Shown here: positions 27,001-34,341 of the stretch, piece after piece
Layout: every line of letters starts with the position of its first letter
How positions within the stretch are numbered: position 1 is the stretch's first letter
Origin: an uncultured Prevotellaceae bacterium
GTDB taxonomy: Bacteria; Bacteroidota; Bacteroidia; Bacteroidales; Bacteroidaceae
Direction: 5' to 3'
DNA length: 34,781 nt
Assembly (NCBI GenBank): GCA_900320585.1
Contig: ONSV01000008.1
Span: 1-34,781, forward strand
Notes under the pieces: generated by a model
What the model was told of the DNA's origin: nothing
Databases searched by the model: none
What the model saw: only the letters and a program-made list of their open reading frames with translations
Program-made: the position numbers and the translations under genes

Positions 27001-28843
27001 GTTTTGTCTGATTGAGCAAGATGAAATGCTTGTCTAGGTCACCCTCACCAAAGAGCACATAGCAACTTGCATCAAGACGAGGATCCCGGCCTGCCCTGCC
27101 TGCTTCCTGAACATAATTCTCAAGAGAGTCGGAGATATCGTAATGCACCACCAATCCTACATCTTTCTTGTCTACCCCCATGCCGAAAGCCGAGGTAGCC
27201 ACAATAATGCGCACCTCATCGTTCATGAAAGCATCTTGATTGGCAATTTTCTCGTCCGGGTCCATCTTGCCATTGAAAGGAAGGGCCTTATATCCGTCAC
27301 GTGTCAGCTTGCTTGCCAATTCACGTGTCCGACGTGTGCGGGAAACATAGACAATCGTCGGACAATCCATGGCAGAGACAAGAGCCCTAAGCCTGGTGTA
27401 TTTGTCCTCATCCGACTCGGTATGCAATACATGATAACGCAAATTGGTTCGAGATGCTGCCGATGCGAAAAGCTGCAACTCCAAACCGAGCGTAGTCTTG
27501 AAGTAGTCGCATATGTCTTGAATCACTTTCTGCTTGGCCGTAGCGGTGAAGCACGACACGGGGATGGAACGATCTAACTGCTTCTTCTCTTGGTACTTAC
27601 GGATAAACTTGCCAATATAGAAATAATCTACTCTGAAATCATGTCCCCAAGAGGAGAAGCAATGGGCCTCATCAATTACGAACCTGACAACATGCCGTGA
27701 CAACAATATACGCTCGATGGTCTTCGAGCGAAGCATCTCGGGAGCGATATACAACAAGGAAGCCTCACCACTTTTCACCCTTTCTATTGCAAGTGCTCTC
27801 GAGATAGGGTCAAGCAATCCGTTGATGGTCACGGCATCGGCTATACCTCTGTCCGACAGGTTGTCTACCTGGTCTTTCATCAGCGATTGGAGTGGCGAGA
27901 TAACCACCGTGAGACCATGTACAGATTGCCCTTCCATCAGTGCAGGCAACTGAAAAGTCAGCGATTTGCCACCTCCTGTTGGAAAAATCGCGAGCAAGGA
28001 TTCCTGGTCGACTGCCGACCTCACTGCCATCTCTTGCAAATTCTCACCCTCGAATTTTCTGAACTCATCATAGCCGAAGAACTTCTTCAACGCCCGATGA
28101 ACATCCAACATTCCGTTACAATAAGGGCAACCTTCACTACAAGGTGTATGGCGCAACAAGTCGATTACATATTCTACTTTCGGATATCTGCACGATACCC
28201 ACCCCGGGGTTACCGAACGATGGTCGGTGGTATCGACCAACACCAGAGCATATGCCAGTTCGCAGGGGTATTGGCTGATTAACATTTCGAGGTCTGCGTG
28301 TAGGCATATTCTCCCGTCAAAATACGACCTAATGAGTTCCTTCAAATGGCTGTCATCACTCTCTGCGCCTACCATCCTCAGAAAACCAGCAAACTCAGGC
28401 ATATCCTTCAATAGCGAGGTCAATATTGAGCGTTTGGTTTCAGGAAGAGTTTCCCAGCAGGTAATTTCATCGTAAAGGAGGTCTCTCGCCTTCTCACAGT
28501 CGATGACAGGATTATTCATCTGGTCGCTCATCAACTTGTCGTCTTTCACAAGGCGATGATAAGGGCGCTCGGGGAACAGCAAAGGCGACATGTAAAGGGT
28601 GTCGACGAGAGAAAAGTCGGGCTGGCTGTTGCCAAACAGGTATTTCGCGTCGTGATGGATGATATTATGTCCGCAGACATAATCTATGCCATCAAGGAAG
28701 TGAAGAAGGTCTTTCTTGGAATTGTGGTGGAAGACGGCCGCATCAAAGCGAAGAGCACCAATATCATAAACAGCATTGTTGCTCCCAACTTCCACATCCA
28801 CAACTGCATAATGCAGGTTTTTGAAAGAATCTTCCTCAATCAT
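24026..28843 (-). CDS. DEDD exonuclease-RecQ-UvrD fusion helicase
   Basis: A 1605-aa protein with three enzymatic parts. (1) An N-terminal DEDD-type 3'-5' exonuclease fold: YAVVDVEVG (D16, E18), CGHNIIHHDAKYL, and a less standard third motif near NNPVIDC. (2) A RecQ-type SF2 helicase: FPTGGGKSLTFQLP (Walker A, ~287), VIDEAHCFSSWGHDFR, FTATAK and a complete QEAGRAGRD motif VI, followed by winged-helix-like sequence. (3) A C-terminal UvrD-type SF1 helicase: PGSGKTLVLVH (~1070), VLVIDEAQDMSDGE, AVGDDDQNIFDFRG, STIHKAKGREFDDVF and YVGITRAKNRLFIH. All NTPase motifs look intact. GC content is clearly lower than in dxs or dnaK, and repeats flank both ends, suggesting acquisition. DNA repair or antiphage function are both plausible. 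Confidence 0.93.
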   Translation of the reverse strand: MIEEDSFKNLHYAVVDVEVGSNNAVYDIGALRFDAAVFHHNSKKDLLHFLDGIDYVCGHNIIHHDAKYLFGNSQPDFSLVDTLYMSPLLFPERPYHRLVKDDKLMSDQMNNPVIDCEKARDLLYDEITCWETLPETKRSILTSLLKDMPEFAGFLRMVGAESDDSHLKELIRSYFDGRICLHADLEMLISQYPCELAYALVLVDTTDHRSVTPGWVSCRYPKVEYVIDLLRHTPCSEGCPYCNGMLDVHRALKKFFGYDEFRKFEGENLQEMAVRSAVDQESLLAIFPTGGGKSLTFQLPALMEGQSVHGLTVVISPLQSLMKDQVDNLSDRGIADAVTINGLLDPISRALAIERVKSGEASLLYIAPEMLRSKTIERILLSRHVVRFVIDEAHCFSSWGHDFRVDYFYIGKFIRKYQEKKQLDRSIPVSCFTATAKQKVIQDICDYFKTTLGLELQLFASAASRTNLRYHVLHTESDEDKYTRLRALVSAMDCPTIVYVSRTRRTRELASKLTRDGYKALPFNGKMDPDEKIANQDAFMNDEVRIIVATSAFGMGVDKKDVGLVVHYDISDSLENYVQEAGRAGRDPRLDASCYVLFGEGDLDKHFILLNQTKLSLSEIHQVWMAVKALTKQRKRLCCSALEIARQAGWDSMMNDVETRVRTALAALEQGGYLERNSNVPHVYATGITVRNVEEARKRITASALFDSKDVEKAVRVIKSLISQKYTYKNRDAEAESRVDYLADILGMTKGEVVSVVERMRQEGILADSKDITAFLMDGDTERKSRMLLGRFSKLERYILSLVPDGTLRISSKQLNENALRANITTSKEKDIFTLIYFLTVKGYIRKKEDASHNMEIGLQTDRVSTMARMEKRFIISAFVLEWLYRQQGEQTRENEPANMVKFSVVALLNAWKKQNKTLFDNFEDVQLEEVEEALLYLSKIGALRLEGGFLVLYNAMDIRRLKDNPRFIKDDYRMLDEFYKHKMQQVHIVGEYANLMVRDYDAALQYVGDYFQMDFKKFIAKYFKGEKAREINRNLTPKKYEQLFGKLSPRQLEIITDKDSNRIVVAACPGSGKTLVLVHKLASLLLQEDVKKEQLLMLTFSRSAASEFTLRLRELIGNAVNYVEIKTFHSYCFDLLGRVGNLEDANDVVPRAATMIEQGEVEPNRIGKTVLVIDEAQDMSDGEFALVRALTSHNKDLRVVAVGDDDQNIFDFRGANSWLMFELTKDEKGKFYEMTDNFRSSRHVVDFANAFTRYLGRRLKSTPIHAVRQEEGYVEVTRHLSNVMYQPLVDNLVKCQGRGSVGVLTQTNEEAVILVALLRRHGVNSKLVQSLDGFRFCNLAEMRYLLRYLEKKATSPLISDELWEEAKNASFAKYKTSDSIVYVKNCVKQFEQLNPMKYSGDFWDFVFESSVEDFCDTSGADVIVSTIHKAKGREFDDVFMLISDSYQRDDSLMRRFYVGITRAKNRLFIHTSGNFFDRLPADRNSIDQNHYSLPDEIMLQLSHKDLYLDFFMNRKREVLALNSGDILTYRDEMFFTPSSTVAVAKISASMRDAITDWLSKGYQVKSAKVRFVVAWKPADSSKGSPEYAVMLPDLVLQREHDSQD

Positions 28844-28860
28844 CCTTATTGTTTCAGTTC

Positions 28861-28891
28861 CTGGATTATTGAGACAGTCCCCACAATCCAG
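28861..28891. other. Stem-loop in the leader of the helicase gene
   Basis: CTGGATT (28861-28867) and AATCCAG (28885-28891) can pair. The hairpin lies 18 bases before the helicase start codon, between it and the minisatellite, so it may sit in the 5' leader. Confidence 0.3.
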
Positions 28892-28900
28892 TTTTATATC

Positions 28901-29127
28901 TCAGAATCTTCAGAACATTCCGTTGTCATATTAATTTCAGAATTCTCAGAACATTCCGTAGTTCATATTAATCTCAGAATTCTCAGAACATTCCGTAGTT
29001 CATTTATCTCAGAATCATCAGAACATTCCGTAGTCATATTAATCTCAGAATTCTCAGAACATTCCGTAGTTCATTTATCTCAGAATTCTCAGAACATTCC
29101 GTAGTTCATTTATCTCAGAATCATCAG
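28901..29127. repeat. Minisatellite: six 35-37-bp units plus a partial
   Basis: Units begin TCAGAAT(T/C) and share TCAGAACATTCCGTAGT. They start at 28901 (36 bp), 28937 (37), 28974 (35), 29009 (36), 29045 (35) and 29080 (35), and a 13-bp partial at 29115 runs into the TPR gene stop. Two tail types alternate (TCATATTAAT(C/T) and TCATTTATC). Units are contiguous with no unique spacers, so this is not a CRISPR. Lengths are not multiples of three, so it is not coding. Confidence 0.9.
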
Positions 29128-30080
29128 CGTCTCTCGCCGTACTTCTGTGCCATTCGGCGGTAGAAAACGCGCTGGGCCTCTGGACTGGCGGGAGCGACAG
29201 CCTTGAGCCGCTCTTGCAGGGCCTGAATCTCACGGGTGAGCGGATGGCCTTGTGCAGTGCGGATGGCGATGCACTGCTGCAGTTCGTAAGCGGCACGCGA
29301 GGGGTCGCGGTCTGCGAGCAACTGGGCCAGTCGCAGATGGTAGCCGACGCGGAACTGGGGCTGACGCTGATTGGTGATGGCCTGACAAAGCAATGCCGCC
29401 TTCTGGGCGGGGTCGTCGATGAGGGCCGACAGTTCGGCATAGAGCCAGCTGTCATGGTACTTGCCGAGCAGTTGGCGGTAGATGGCCACAGCCTTCTCGC
29501 GCTCGCCCATGATACCATAGATGAAGGCCATGAAGCGCTGGTTGTTCTTGTTGCGTGGCTGACGGCGAATGGCCTCGGTGAGCAGCGGCATTACCATAAG
29601 CGCATTGTCGGTGGTGGGCTGGCGGCGCACCTCCTTGAACGACTGGGTGAGCAACCGCTGGGCCATGGAGGGCAGCGGGAACTGGCGTTTGTCTTGCGGT
29701 TCCCCTTCCTTGGGCGTGGGCATGATGCTGCGCCAGTCGGCCTCGATGAGGTTCTCCACACCCATTTTGCCCACGAACTTCAGCGTGCTGAATCCGGGTG
29801 CCTCCTGACCGAGCCGCAGGGCGTGGCCCATGATGGCATCGTGGGCGCGCCCGTCCTTATCGTCGATGTTGGGCAGCACACGCAGCAAAGCCTCGAAGAT
29901 GCTCATTGCCTCGGCCGTGCGCTTCTCTTTCAGCCGCTTTTTCAAGATGTCGCTGGCCGTCCAGAACATGGCCAGCGTGGTGTATTTGCCCTTGTGCGAG
30001 GCATACATGGGGCGTATGGCCTCGTAAGCCTCCTCCACACGTCCCTGCTTGCGCAACTCAAAGATTTCCTTGACAGTCAT
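29124..30080 (-). CDS. TPR-like helical repeat protein, function unknown
   Basis: A 318-aa protein starting at MTVKEIFELRKQGRVEEAYE (ATG 30080). A longer in-frame reading runs back through a 9-bp tandem repeat into the GH43 gene and is rejected. The helical pairs have tetratricopeptide spacing: residues 5-40, then MVMPLLTEAIRRQPRNKNNQ, FMAFIYGIMGEREKAVAIYR, and YHLRLAQLLADRDPSRAAYE. No signal peptide or enzymatic motif is visible, so it is a cytosolic scaffold-type protein. I do not recognise a named family. The minisatellite starts at its stop codon. The start lies 24 bases from the 9-bp repeat, so repeat number could affect its promoter or leader. Confidence 0.85.
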   Translation of the reverse strand: MTVKEIFELRKQGRVEEAYEAIRPMYASHKGKYTTLAMFWTASDILKKRLKEKRTAEAMSIFEALLRVLPNIDDKDGRAHDAIMGHALRLGQEAPGFSTLKFVGKMGVENLIEADWRSIMPTPKEGEPQDKRQFPLPSMAQRLLTQSFKEVRRQPTTDNALMVMPLLTEAIRRQPRNKNNQRFMAFIYGIMGEREKAVAIYRQLLGKYHDSWLYAELSALIDDPAQKAALLCQAITNQRQPQFRVGYHLRLAQLLADRDPSRAAYELQQCIAIRTAQGHPLTREIQALQERLKAVAPASPEAQRVFYRRMAQKYGERR

Positions 30081-30104
30081 TTGAAGGTTTTTTGAAGATA
30101 AGGA

Positions 30105-30163
30105 TATAGATGCTATAGTCGCTATAGTCACTATAGATGCTATAGTCGCTATAGATGCTATAG
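30105..30163. repeat. 9-bp tandem repeat (seven TATAG cores)
   Basis: TATAG recurs seven times at an exact 9-base period (30105, 30114, 30123, 30132, 30141, 30150, 30159), mostly as (G)(A/T)(T/C)(G/A)CTATA units. It lies between the GH43 stop (30218) and the start of the TPR gene (30080), that is, in the leader or promoter of the latter. Confidence 0.9.
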
Positions 30164-30217
30164 TTGATAGCCTTGGTAATGTCTGAACTTCTGCAAATAT
30201 TGTGCTCCTTGAAATAA

Positions 30218-31861
30218 TCAGTATTTGAAGACGAAGTCTTGCAGGCGGCAGAGCGACTTCTCCTTGGTGGCCGACGAGAAGGTGAAATAGAGGGCATGCT
30301 TGCCAGTGAGCTGACCCAATTCGGGCAGCGCCACGGAGAGTTCGGTCGGCGTGCCAGGCATGTCGGCCTTCAGTTCGATGGTTCCAAGGAGTTTTCCGCC
30401 ACGCGATGCCCATGGGCTGTCGGCCATCACCTGGATGGTGCCGTCCACGCCCTCGGGAACGAGTCTCAGGAGCAGCTGCACATTGTCCTTGCCGTTGGTG
30501 GACGTGAAGTTGAAATACTTGTATCCCACTATCGAACCATCGGTGTTGTTCACCACCTCGTTGGTGTTGTTACGCAGGTCGTAGGGAGCCTCCATCTTGT
30601 CGTCGGTGCCATACGAGGAAGCGATATACGAACCAGAGAAGACATTGTTGGGCCACTCGTGCACAGCCACCTTCGGACCCGTATACCAACAGGCGATACC
30701 TGCCGAATGGCGTTCCAGCGGGTCGAGACCATCGAGCGAGAAGCCTTCGGAGTTGTACTCACCTTCGGAGATGGAGACCTTGCCACCTTCGCCCTCCTCT
30801 ACCGTCACCTCGATGGGAGCCACCATGGCCTGGCGAGCGAACTCGTTGAGTCCCGACTGGCGGTGATAGAACACAAACCACTGTCCGTTGACCTCGCAGA
30901 TGCTGCCGTGGGTGTTGCCCGATACGGTGGCCGAGGCGATGGTGTCGCCCTGCTCGTTCACCTCACGTCCACGTCCATCGATTATCGTGCCGCCATAGGT
31001 CCATGGTCCCAGCGGATGGTCGCTATAGGCATAGGCCAGGGTGTAGTTGGTGTCGGGCAGTCCAAACTCGCCATTCTCCGTCCAGCGGCTGTAGATGAAA
31101 ACGTACTTGTCCTTTATCTTGCGGATGGACGATGCCTCGAAGAAGCGGAAGATGCCCGGCTGGTTTTTCCCCGACACCATGTCCTCCACCACCTTGGTGC
31201 CTGGCTTTACCGTGGCCATCGTGGCAGGGTCGAGTTCGGCGCCGTTCGAGCGTTCGAAGCCCCAGTAGCCATAAACGCGTCCGTCGTCGTCGACAAACAC
31301 GGCGGGGTCGAAGGCCAGTACGCCATCGTTCTTGTTGGGGTCGTCGGCACTCCAGTTGCACACCTCGAACGGACCGTCGGGACGGTTGCTCTTCGCCACC
31401 AGTCCGTTGCGCCCACCCGCCTGGTCGTTGGGATACAGGTAGTAGGTCTTCTCACCATTCGGGCCAGTGACCAGTGCCACATCGGGAGCGAAGAGCACGT
31501 CGGCCAGCCCTGCCGAGTCGAGGAGCTCGCCTTTGGCGTTCTTGTCTACCTTGAGTATCTCGCCATCATAGCGCCAGTGGTTCAGGTCATCGACGGGAGC
31601 CGACCACACCACAAGCTCTCGCCCACAGTAGTCGGTAATGCGCGAGTCGTGCGACCCATAGATATATACCCGCTGTTTTCCGGGCTGGTCGGGGTCGTCA
31701 AACACATATGGTTCTCCGTCGGGGATATGCTCCCACATCGGAAGATAGGGATTGCCCACGGTGGTGAGCACATTCTTCGTGTTCTCGGCCTGCGGCGAGC
31801 AGGCGGCCATCGAGATACAGCAGGCGGCTGCGACGGCCATCTTCAGGTGATTGGTTTTCAT
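30218..31861 (-). CDS. Glycoside hydrolase family 43 lipoprotein
   Basis: A 547-aa surface or periplasmic lipoprotein. A type II signal peptide ends in SMAAC (lipidated Cys21). The five-bladed propeller of GH43 follows. VFDDPD (~55) is the likely general base region, VLFAPDVAL and AFDPAVFVDDDG carry the pKa-modulating Asp, and FFEASSIRK holds the general acid Glu. The last ~150 residues (SGSYIASSYGTDDK ... TNGKDNVQLLLRLVPEGVDG ... LPELGQLTGKHALYFTFSS) form a CBM6-type beta-sandwich. The family includes beta-xylosidases, alpha-L-arabinofuranosidases and arabinanases; the substrate cannot be read from sequence alone. It follows the thioesterase gene by 27 bases, and no SusCD pair is near. Confidence 0.92.
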   Translation of the reverse strand: MKTNHLKMAVAAACCISMAACSPQAENTKNVLTTVGNPYLPMWEHIPDGEPYVFDDPDQPGKQRVYIYGSHDSRITDYCGRELVVWSAPVDDLNHWRYDGEILKVDKNAKGELLDSAGLADVLFAPDVALVTGPNGEKTYYLYPNDQAGGRNGLVAKSNRPDGPFEVCNWSADDPNKNDGVLAFDPAVFVDDDGRVYGYWGFERSNGAELDPATMATVKPGTKVVEDMVSGKNQPGIFRFFEASSIRKIKDKYVFIYSRWTENGEFGLPDTNYTLAYAYSDHPLGPWTYGGTIIDGRGREVNEQGDTIASATVSGNTHGSICEVNGQWFVFYHRQSGLNEFARQAMVAPIEVTVEEGEGGKVSISEGEYNSEGFSLDGLDPLERHSAGIACWYTGPKVAVHEWPNNVFSGSYIASSYGTDDKMEAPYDLRNNTNEVVNNTDGSIVGYKYFNFTSTNGKDNVQLLLRLVPEGVDGTIQVMADSPWASRGGKLLGTIELKADMPGTPTELSVALPELGQLTGKHALYFTFSSATKEKSLCRLQDFVFKY

Positions 31862-31888
31862 ATTGTAATGGATTGATTGCTTAAAAAC

Positions 31889-32590
31889 TCATTCGAATTC
31901 GATGATGGCGCCAACTTCGCTGCCGATGGAGAGCACCACGACGACACCATTCCCCATGTCGTACATCTTGGGGGTGAGCACATCGCCCAGTTTGGCCGGC
32001 TTGCGGTATTCCACCCTCATTCCTCTTACCACGAAGTCGGCAGGCAACAGTTCCATGGCCTGGCGCACATAGCAGGCATTGTTCATGTGCTTGTTATAGT
32101 CGATGTCGGCCCTCATCACTTGGGTAGGAGGCATGAGCGTGCCCCCCTCCTTGAGCGGGATGATGCGCCGGTCTTTGTAAGTCATCTCCAACTGCTCCTC
32201 GAGGCACATCGAGGCGATGGTGGCCTCATCGACGCGGCTTAGCTTCCCGGTTGCCTTGTCCACGAAAGCACCCATGCTCCAGGTGCGGTAGCACGGTTGG
32301 CCGTTTGCATCGTAAATGAAAGTGTTGCGGAAGCCAAACATAGGCTTCATGCCATACACCGAGGTAGTGACGGTGAGTTGCTCCTTGTACTGGGGCACCC
32401 TGACGACCTCTACCTGTCGTGAGGCCAGCAACTGCGCCATATTATGCGTGGAGAAGTATTCTTTCACCACGGGTTCGCTGTCTATCCACATTTCCGAGCA
32501 GTCTTGCATCATCTGTAGGGCAGAGAAAAGCTTGAGCCGCCCCTCACTGTCGCAAGTGCTCGTCGTTACCTTGTAATTAAGACTGTACAT
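31889..32590 (-). CDS. Acyl-ACP thioesterase (FatA/FatB type)
   Basis: A 233-aa protein from ATG 32590 (MYSLNYKVTTSTCDSEGRLK). The longer reading 12 codons upstream would start inside the promoter and is rejected. Two hotdog domains are arranged as in bacterial relatives of plant Fat thioesterases. The first is LFSALQMMQDCSEMWIDS ... GFRNTFIYDANGQPCYRTWS. The second holds the ADIDYNKHMNNACYVRQAME motif with the catalytic Asn-His-type residues. It hydrolyses acyl-ACP to free fatty acids in the cytosol and may set acyl-chain composition. A consensus promoter lies immediately upstream, and the GH43 gene may share its transcript. Confidence 0.9.
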   Translation of the reverse strand: MYSLNYKVTTSTCDSEGRLKLFSALQMMQDCSEMWIDSEPVVKEYFSTHNMAQLLASRQVEVVRVPQYKEQLTVTTSVYGMKPMFGFRNTFIYDANGQPCYRTWSMGAFVDKATGKLSRVDEATIASMCLEEQLEMTYKDRRIIPLKEGGTLMPPTQVMRADIDYNKHMNNACYVRQAMELLPADFVVRGMRVEYRKPAKLGDVLTPKMYDMGNGVVVVLSIGSEVGAIIEFE

Positions 32591-32612
32591 TTTAGTGTTG
32601 TTGTGTTTTTTG

Positions 32613-32643
32613 CAAAGATAGTGCAAGGTGAGTGAAATGCAAA
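32613..32643 (-). promoter_or_regulatory. Consensus promoter of the thioesterase gene
   Basis: On the minus strand TTTG (32643-32640), 19 bases, then TATCTTTG (32620-32613): a full match to TTTG-N19-TAnnTTTG, 23 bases before the start codon. Confidence 0.8.
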
Positions 32644-32702
32644 ATAAAAAAACATTTTTTTATTTTCATTGCCGAACCGACGCCTATCTTCGCGACGAAG
32701 TC

Positions 32703-32735
32703 GCAAAGTAGTGCAAACCGAGTGGAAAGCAAAAG
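32703..32735 (-). repeat. Second, imperfect copy of the thioesterase promoter module
   Basis: GCAAAG-TAGTGCAAACCGAGTGGAAAGCAAAA aligns with the promoter sequence at 32612-32644 (with one base deleted next to the -7 box), so its -7 is TACTTTG, one base short of TAnnTTTG. No gene starts from it. Confidence 0.6.
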
Positions 32736-32839
32736 AAATCGAAGATTATTTTGCTTTTCCGCTTCATAGAAAGGATGCACCATGCCGACCATGGGAAAAA
32801 TAAAAAATCACGAAAGAAAGCGAAAACATCCACCCATTT

Positions 32840-32870
32840 TTTGCGGATGAGGAAAAAATGACTAAATTCG
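32840..32870 (+). promoter_or_regulatory. Promoter of xanthine phosphoribosyltransferase gene
   Basis: TTTG (32840-32843), 19 bases, then TAAATTCG (32863-32870), one mismatch from TAnnTTTG, 16 bases before the start codon. The leader is very short, leaving no room for a purine riboswitch. Confidence 0.5.
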
Positions 32871-32886
32871 CAGAAAAGTTTTGATT

Positions 32887-33465
32887 ATGGCACTTGATAT
32901 CTTACGCGACCGCATCCTCCGCGACGGCAAATGCCTCAAGGGCGGCATACTGAAAGTAGACATGTTCGTCAACCATCTCATCGACCCAATGCTCATGCAG
33001 CAGATAGCCGTAGAGTTCATGCGCCGCTTTTCCGACCTCAAGGTGAACAAGGTGCTCACCATCGAGGCATCGGGCATAGCCCCCGCCCTGATGCTGGGTT
33101 ACCTGATGAACTTGCCCGTGGTATATGCCAAGAAGAAGGCCGCCTCGACCACCAGCGACGCCTATGTCACCACAGTGAAGTCGTTCACCAAGCAGCGTGA
33201 GTACAACATCGTCATCAGCAAGGAATACCTGACGGCCGACGACCACGTGCTCTTCATCGACGACTTCCTGGCCTATGGCAATGCTGGTAAAGGCATCATC
33301 GACCTGTGCCAGCAGGCTGGCGCCACCATCGAGGGCATGGGATTTATCATCGAGAAAGAGTTCCAGCACGGGCGCGAGGTGCTCCAGGCAGAGGGCATCA
33401 GCCGTATCGAGTCGATGGCCATCGTTGAGTCGCTCGACAACTGCCAGATCAAGCTGAAAGATTAA
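32887..33465 (+). CDS. xpt: Xanthine phosphoribosyltransferase
   Basis: A 192-aa cytosolic purine-salvage enzyme that joins xanthine and PRPP to give XMP. The ATG at 32887 ([20 protein letters not shown]) is chosen; a TTG two codons earlier is less likely. [14 protein letters not shown] is characteristic of Xpt rather than of adenine phosphoribosyltransferase. [15 protein letters not shown] is the substrate-side loop, and [16 protein letters not shown] the PRPP-binding motif with its paired acidic residues. Length is normal for the family. It is divergent from the thioesterase and is followed 29 bases later by a secreted-protein gene, possibly on the same transcript. Confidence 0.95.
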   Translation: MALDILRDRILRDGKCLKGGILKVDMFVNHLIDPMLMQQIAVEFMRRFSDLKVNKVLTIEASGIAPALMLGYLMNLPVVYAKKKAASTTSDAYVTTVKSFTKQREYNIVISKEYLTADDHVLFIDDFLAYGNAGKGIIDLCQQAGATIEGMGFIIEKEFQHGREVLQAEGISRIESMAIVESLDNCQIKLKD

Positions 33466-33494
33466 ACACTACACACCACATAAAAAAACAAACC

Positions 33495-34325
33495 ATGCGT
33501 CGACTATTCATTATCTGCACATTACTGGCCACCATCGGCATGGCATATGCCCAGGACAACCAGGAACTCAAGGCCATGCAAGCAAAAGGCCTGCCCACCA
33601 ACGCCATCCCCGCCAAGTACTTTTTCAAGCACCAATTCGAACCCGCCGAGGCATTGCGCCAATTCGGAGTGGGCAGCCTTGACGAGAGCTCTATCGTAGT
33701 GCCCGATGCCAAGGGACTGGGGGGCGAGGCAACCATTTTCTTCTTCGCCGTACCCCAACCCATGAAGGCCGACCAGGATTTCGGCTACGTAGACCTCTGG
33801 ATCTTCGACGACGCCAGCCAGCGCGCCCGTCGCATCTTCCACCAAGCCCCCAACAACTATGGTGAGCACATGGTGCTCGACATCCACATGATGGGCGACG
33901 TGAACGTGCGCGACTCTGTGTATACCGACAAGAAGACCAGCCAGCGCATCACCCGCCACTTGCGCACCGGGTATCCAGTGGCCGCACTGCAAGTGCAACT
34001 CTACAACGGCAACGGACATGGCATCATCTCCACCCTGCTTGTAGACGGACGCACGGGGAAAACCCGGCTGCTGGAACACCAAACACCCGTGAAAGTGCTC
34101 TACCCCCTCACCAACATGCTCATGCTGGCCGAATGGAACATGGCCCAAAGCTATCTCATCACCACCGGTTCGGCGGTTCATTCCGAAGACCCATATGAGC
34201 CAACGGAGGAGTTCGACATCTTCAGCCACAAGGAACTCACCCCAACCCTATACATCTACACACCGAAAGGCCAACTCGTAAAATCCATCGAACTCCCCAC
34301 CGATTGTATCGACATGGTGAGGTAA
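33495..34325 (+). CDS. Secreted protein of unknown function
   Basis: A 276-aa protein with a Sec signal peptide (MRRLFIICTLLATIGMAYAQ, cleaved near residue 20). It has no lipobox, no later membrane span and no recognised enzyme motif. The mature part alternates beta-rich segments (EATIFFFAVPQPMKADQDFG; MVLDIHMMGDVNVRD; VAALQVQLYNGNGHG) and ends PKGQLVKSIELPTDC, so it is probably a small periplasmic beta-sandwich. I do not recognise the family. It sits between xpt and a PIG-L gene, 16 bases from the latter's ATG, and probably shares a transcript with one or both. Confidence 0.85.
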   Translation: MRRLFIICTLLATIGMAYAQDNQELKAMQAKGLPTNAIPAKYFFKHQFEPAEALRQFGVGSLDESSIVVPDAKGLGGEATIFFFAVPQPMKADQDFGYVDLWIFDDASQRARRIFHQAPNNYGEHMVLDIHMMGDVNVRDSVYTDKKTSQRITRHLRTGYPVAALQVQLYNGNGHGIISTLLVDGRTGKTRLLEHQTPVKVLYPLTNMLMLAEWNMAQSYLITTGSAVHSEDPYEPTEEFDIFSHKELTPTLYIYTPKGQLVKSIELPTDCIDMVR

Positions 34326-34341
34326 CCTCAAATACAATGTC

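Noticed and set aside
28556-29104. Plus-strand 182-aa frame with SEHSVV repeats
   Set aside because: It reads through the minisatellite, whose units are 35-37 bp, so the repeat frame is not maintained; it also overlaps the helicase gene.
28901-29127. Possible CRISPR array
   Set aside because: Repeats are contiguous, with no unique spacers, and no cas genes are present.
29124-30413. Longer form (429 aa) of the TPR protein
   Set aside because: The extra N-terminus is translated from the 9-bp repeat and the GH43 3' end; ATG 30080 gives a normal start.
30239-31876. 545-codon open frame opposite the GH43 gene
   Set aside because: The GH43 frame has a lipoprotein signal and catalytic motifs; the antisense frame has none.
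32660-32886. Purine riboswitch upstream of xpt
   Set aside because: No conserved purine aptamer core is visible, and the inferred promoter leaves a leader of only about 10-16 bases.
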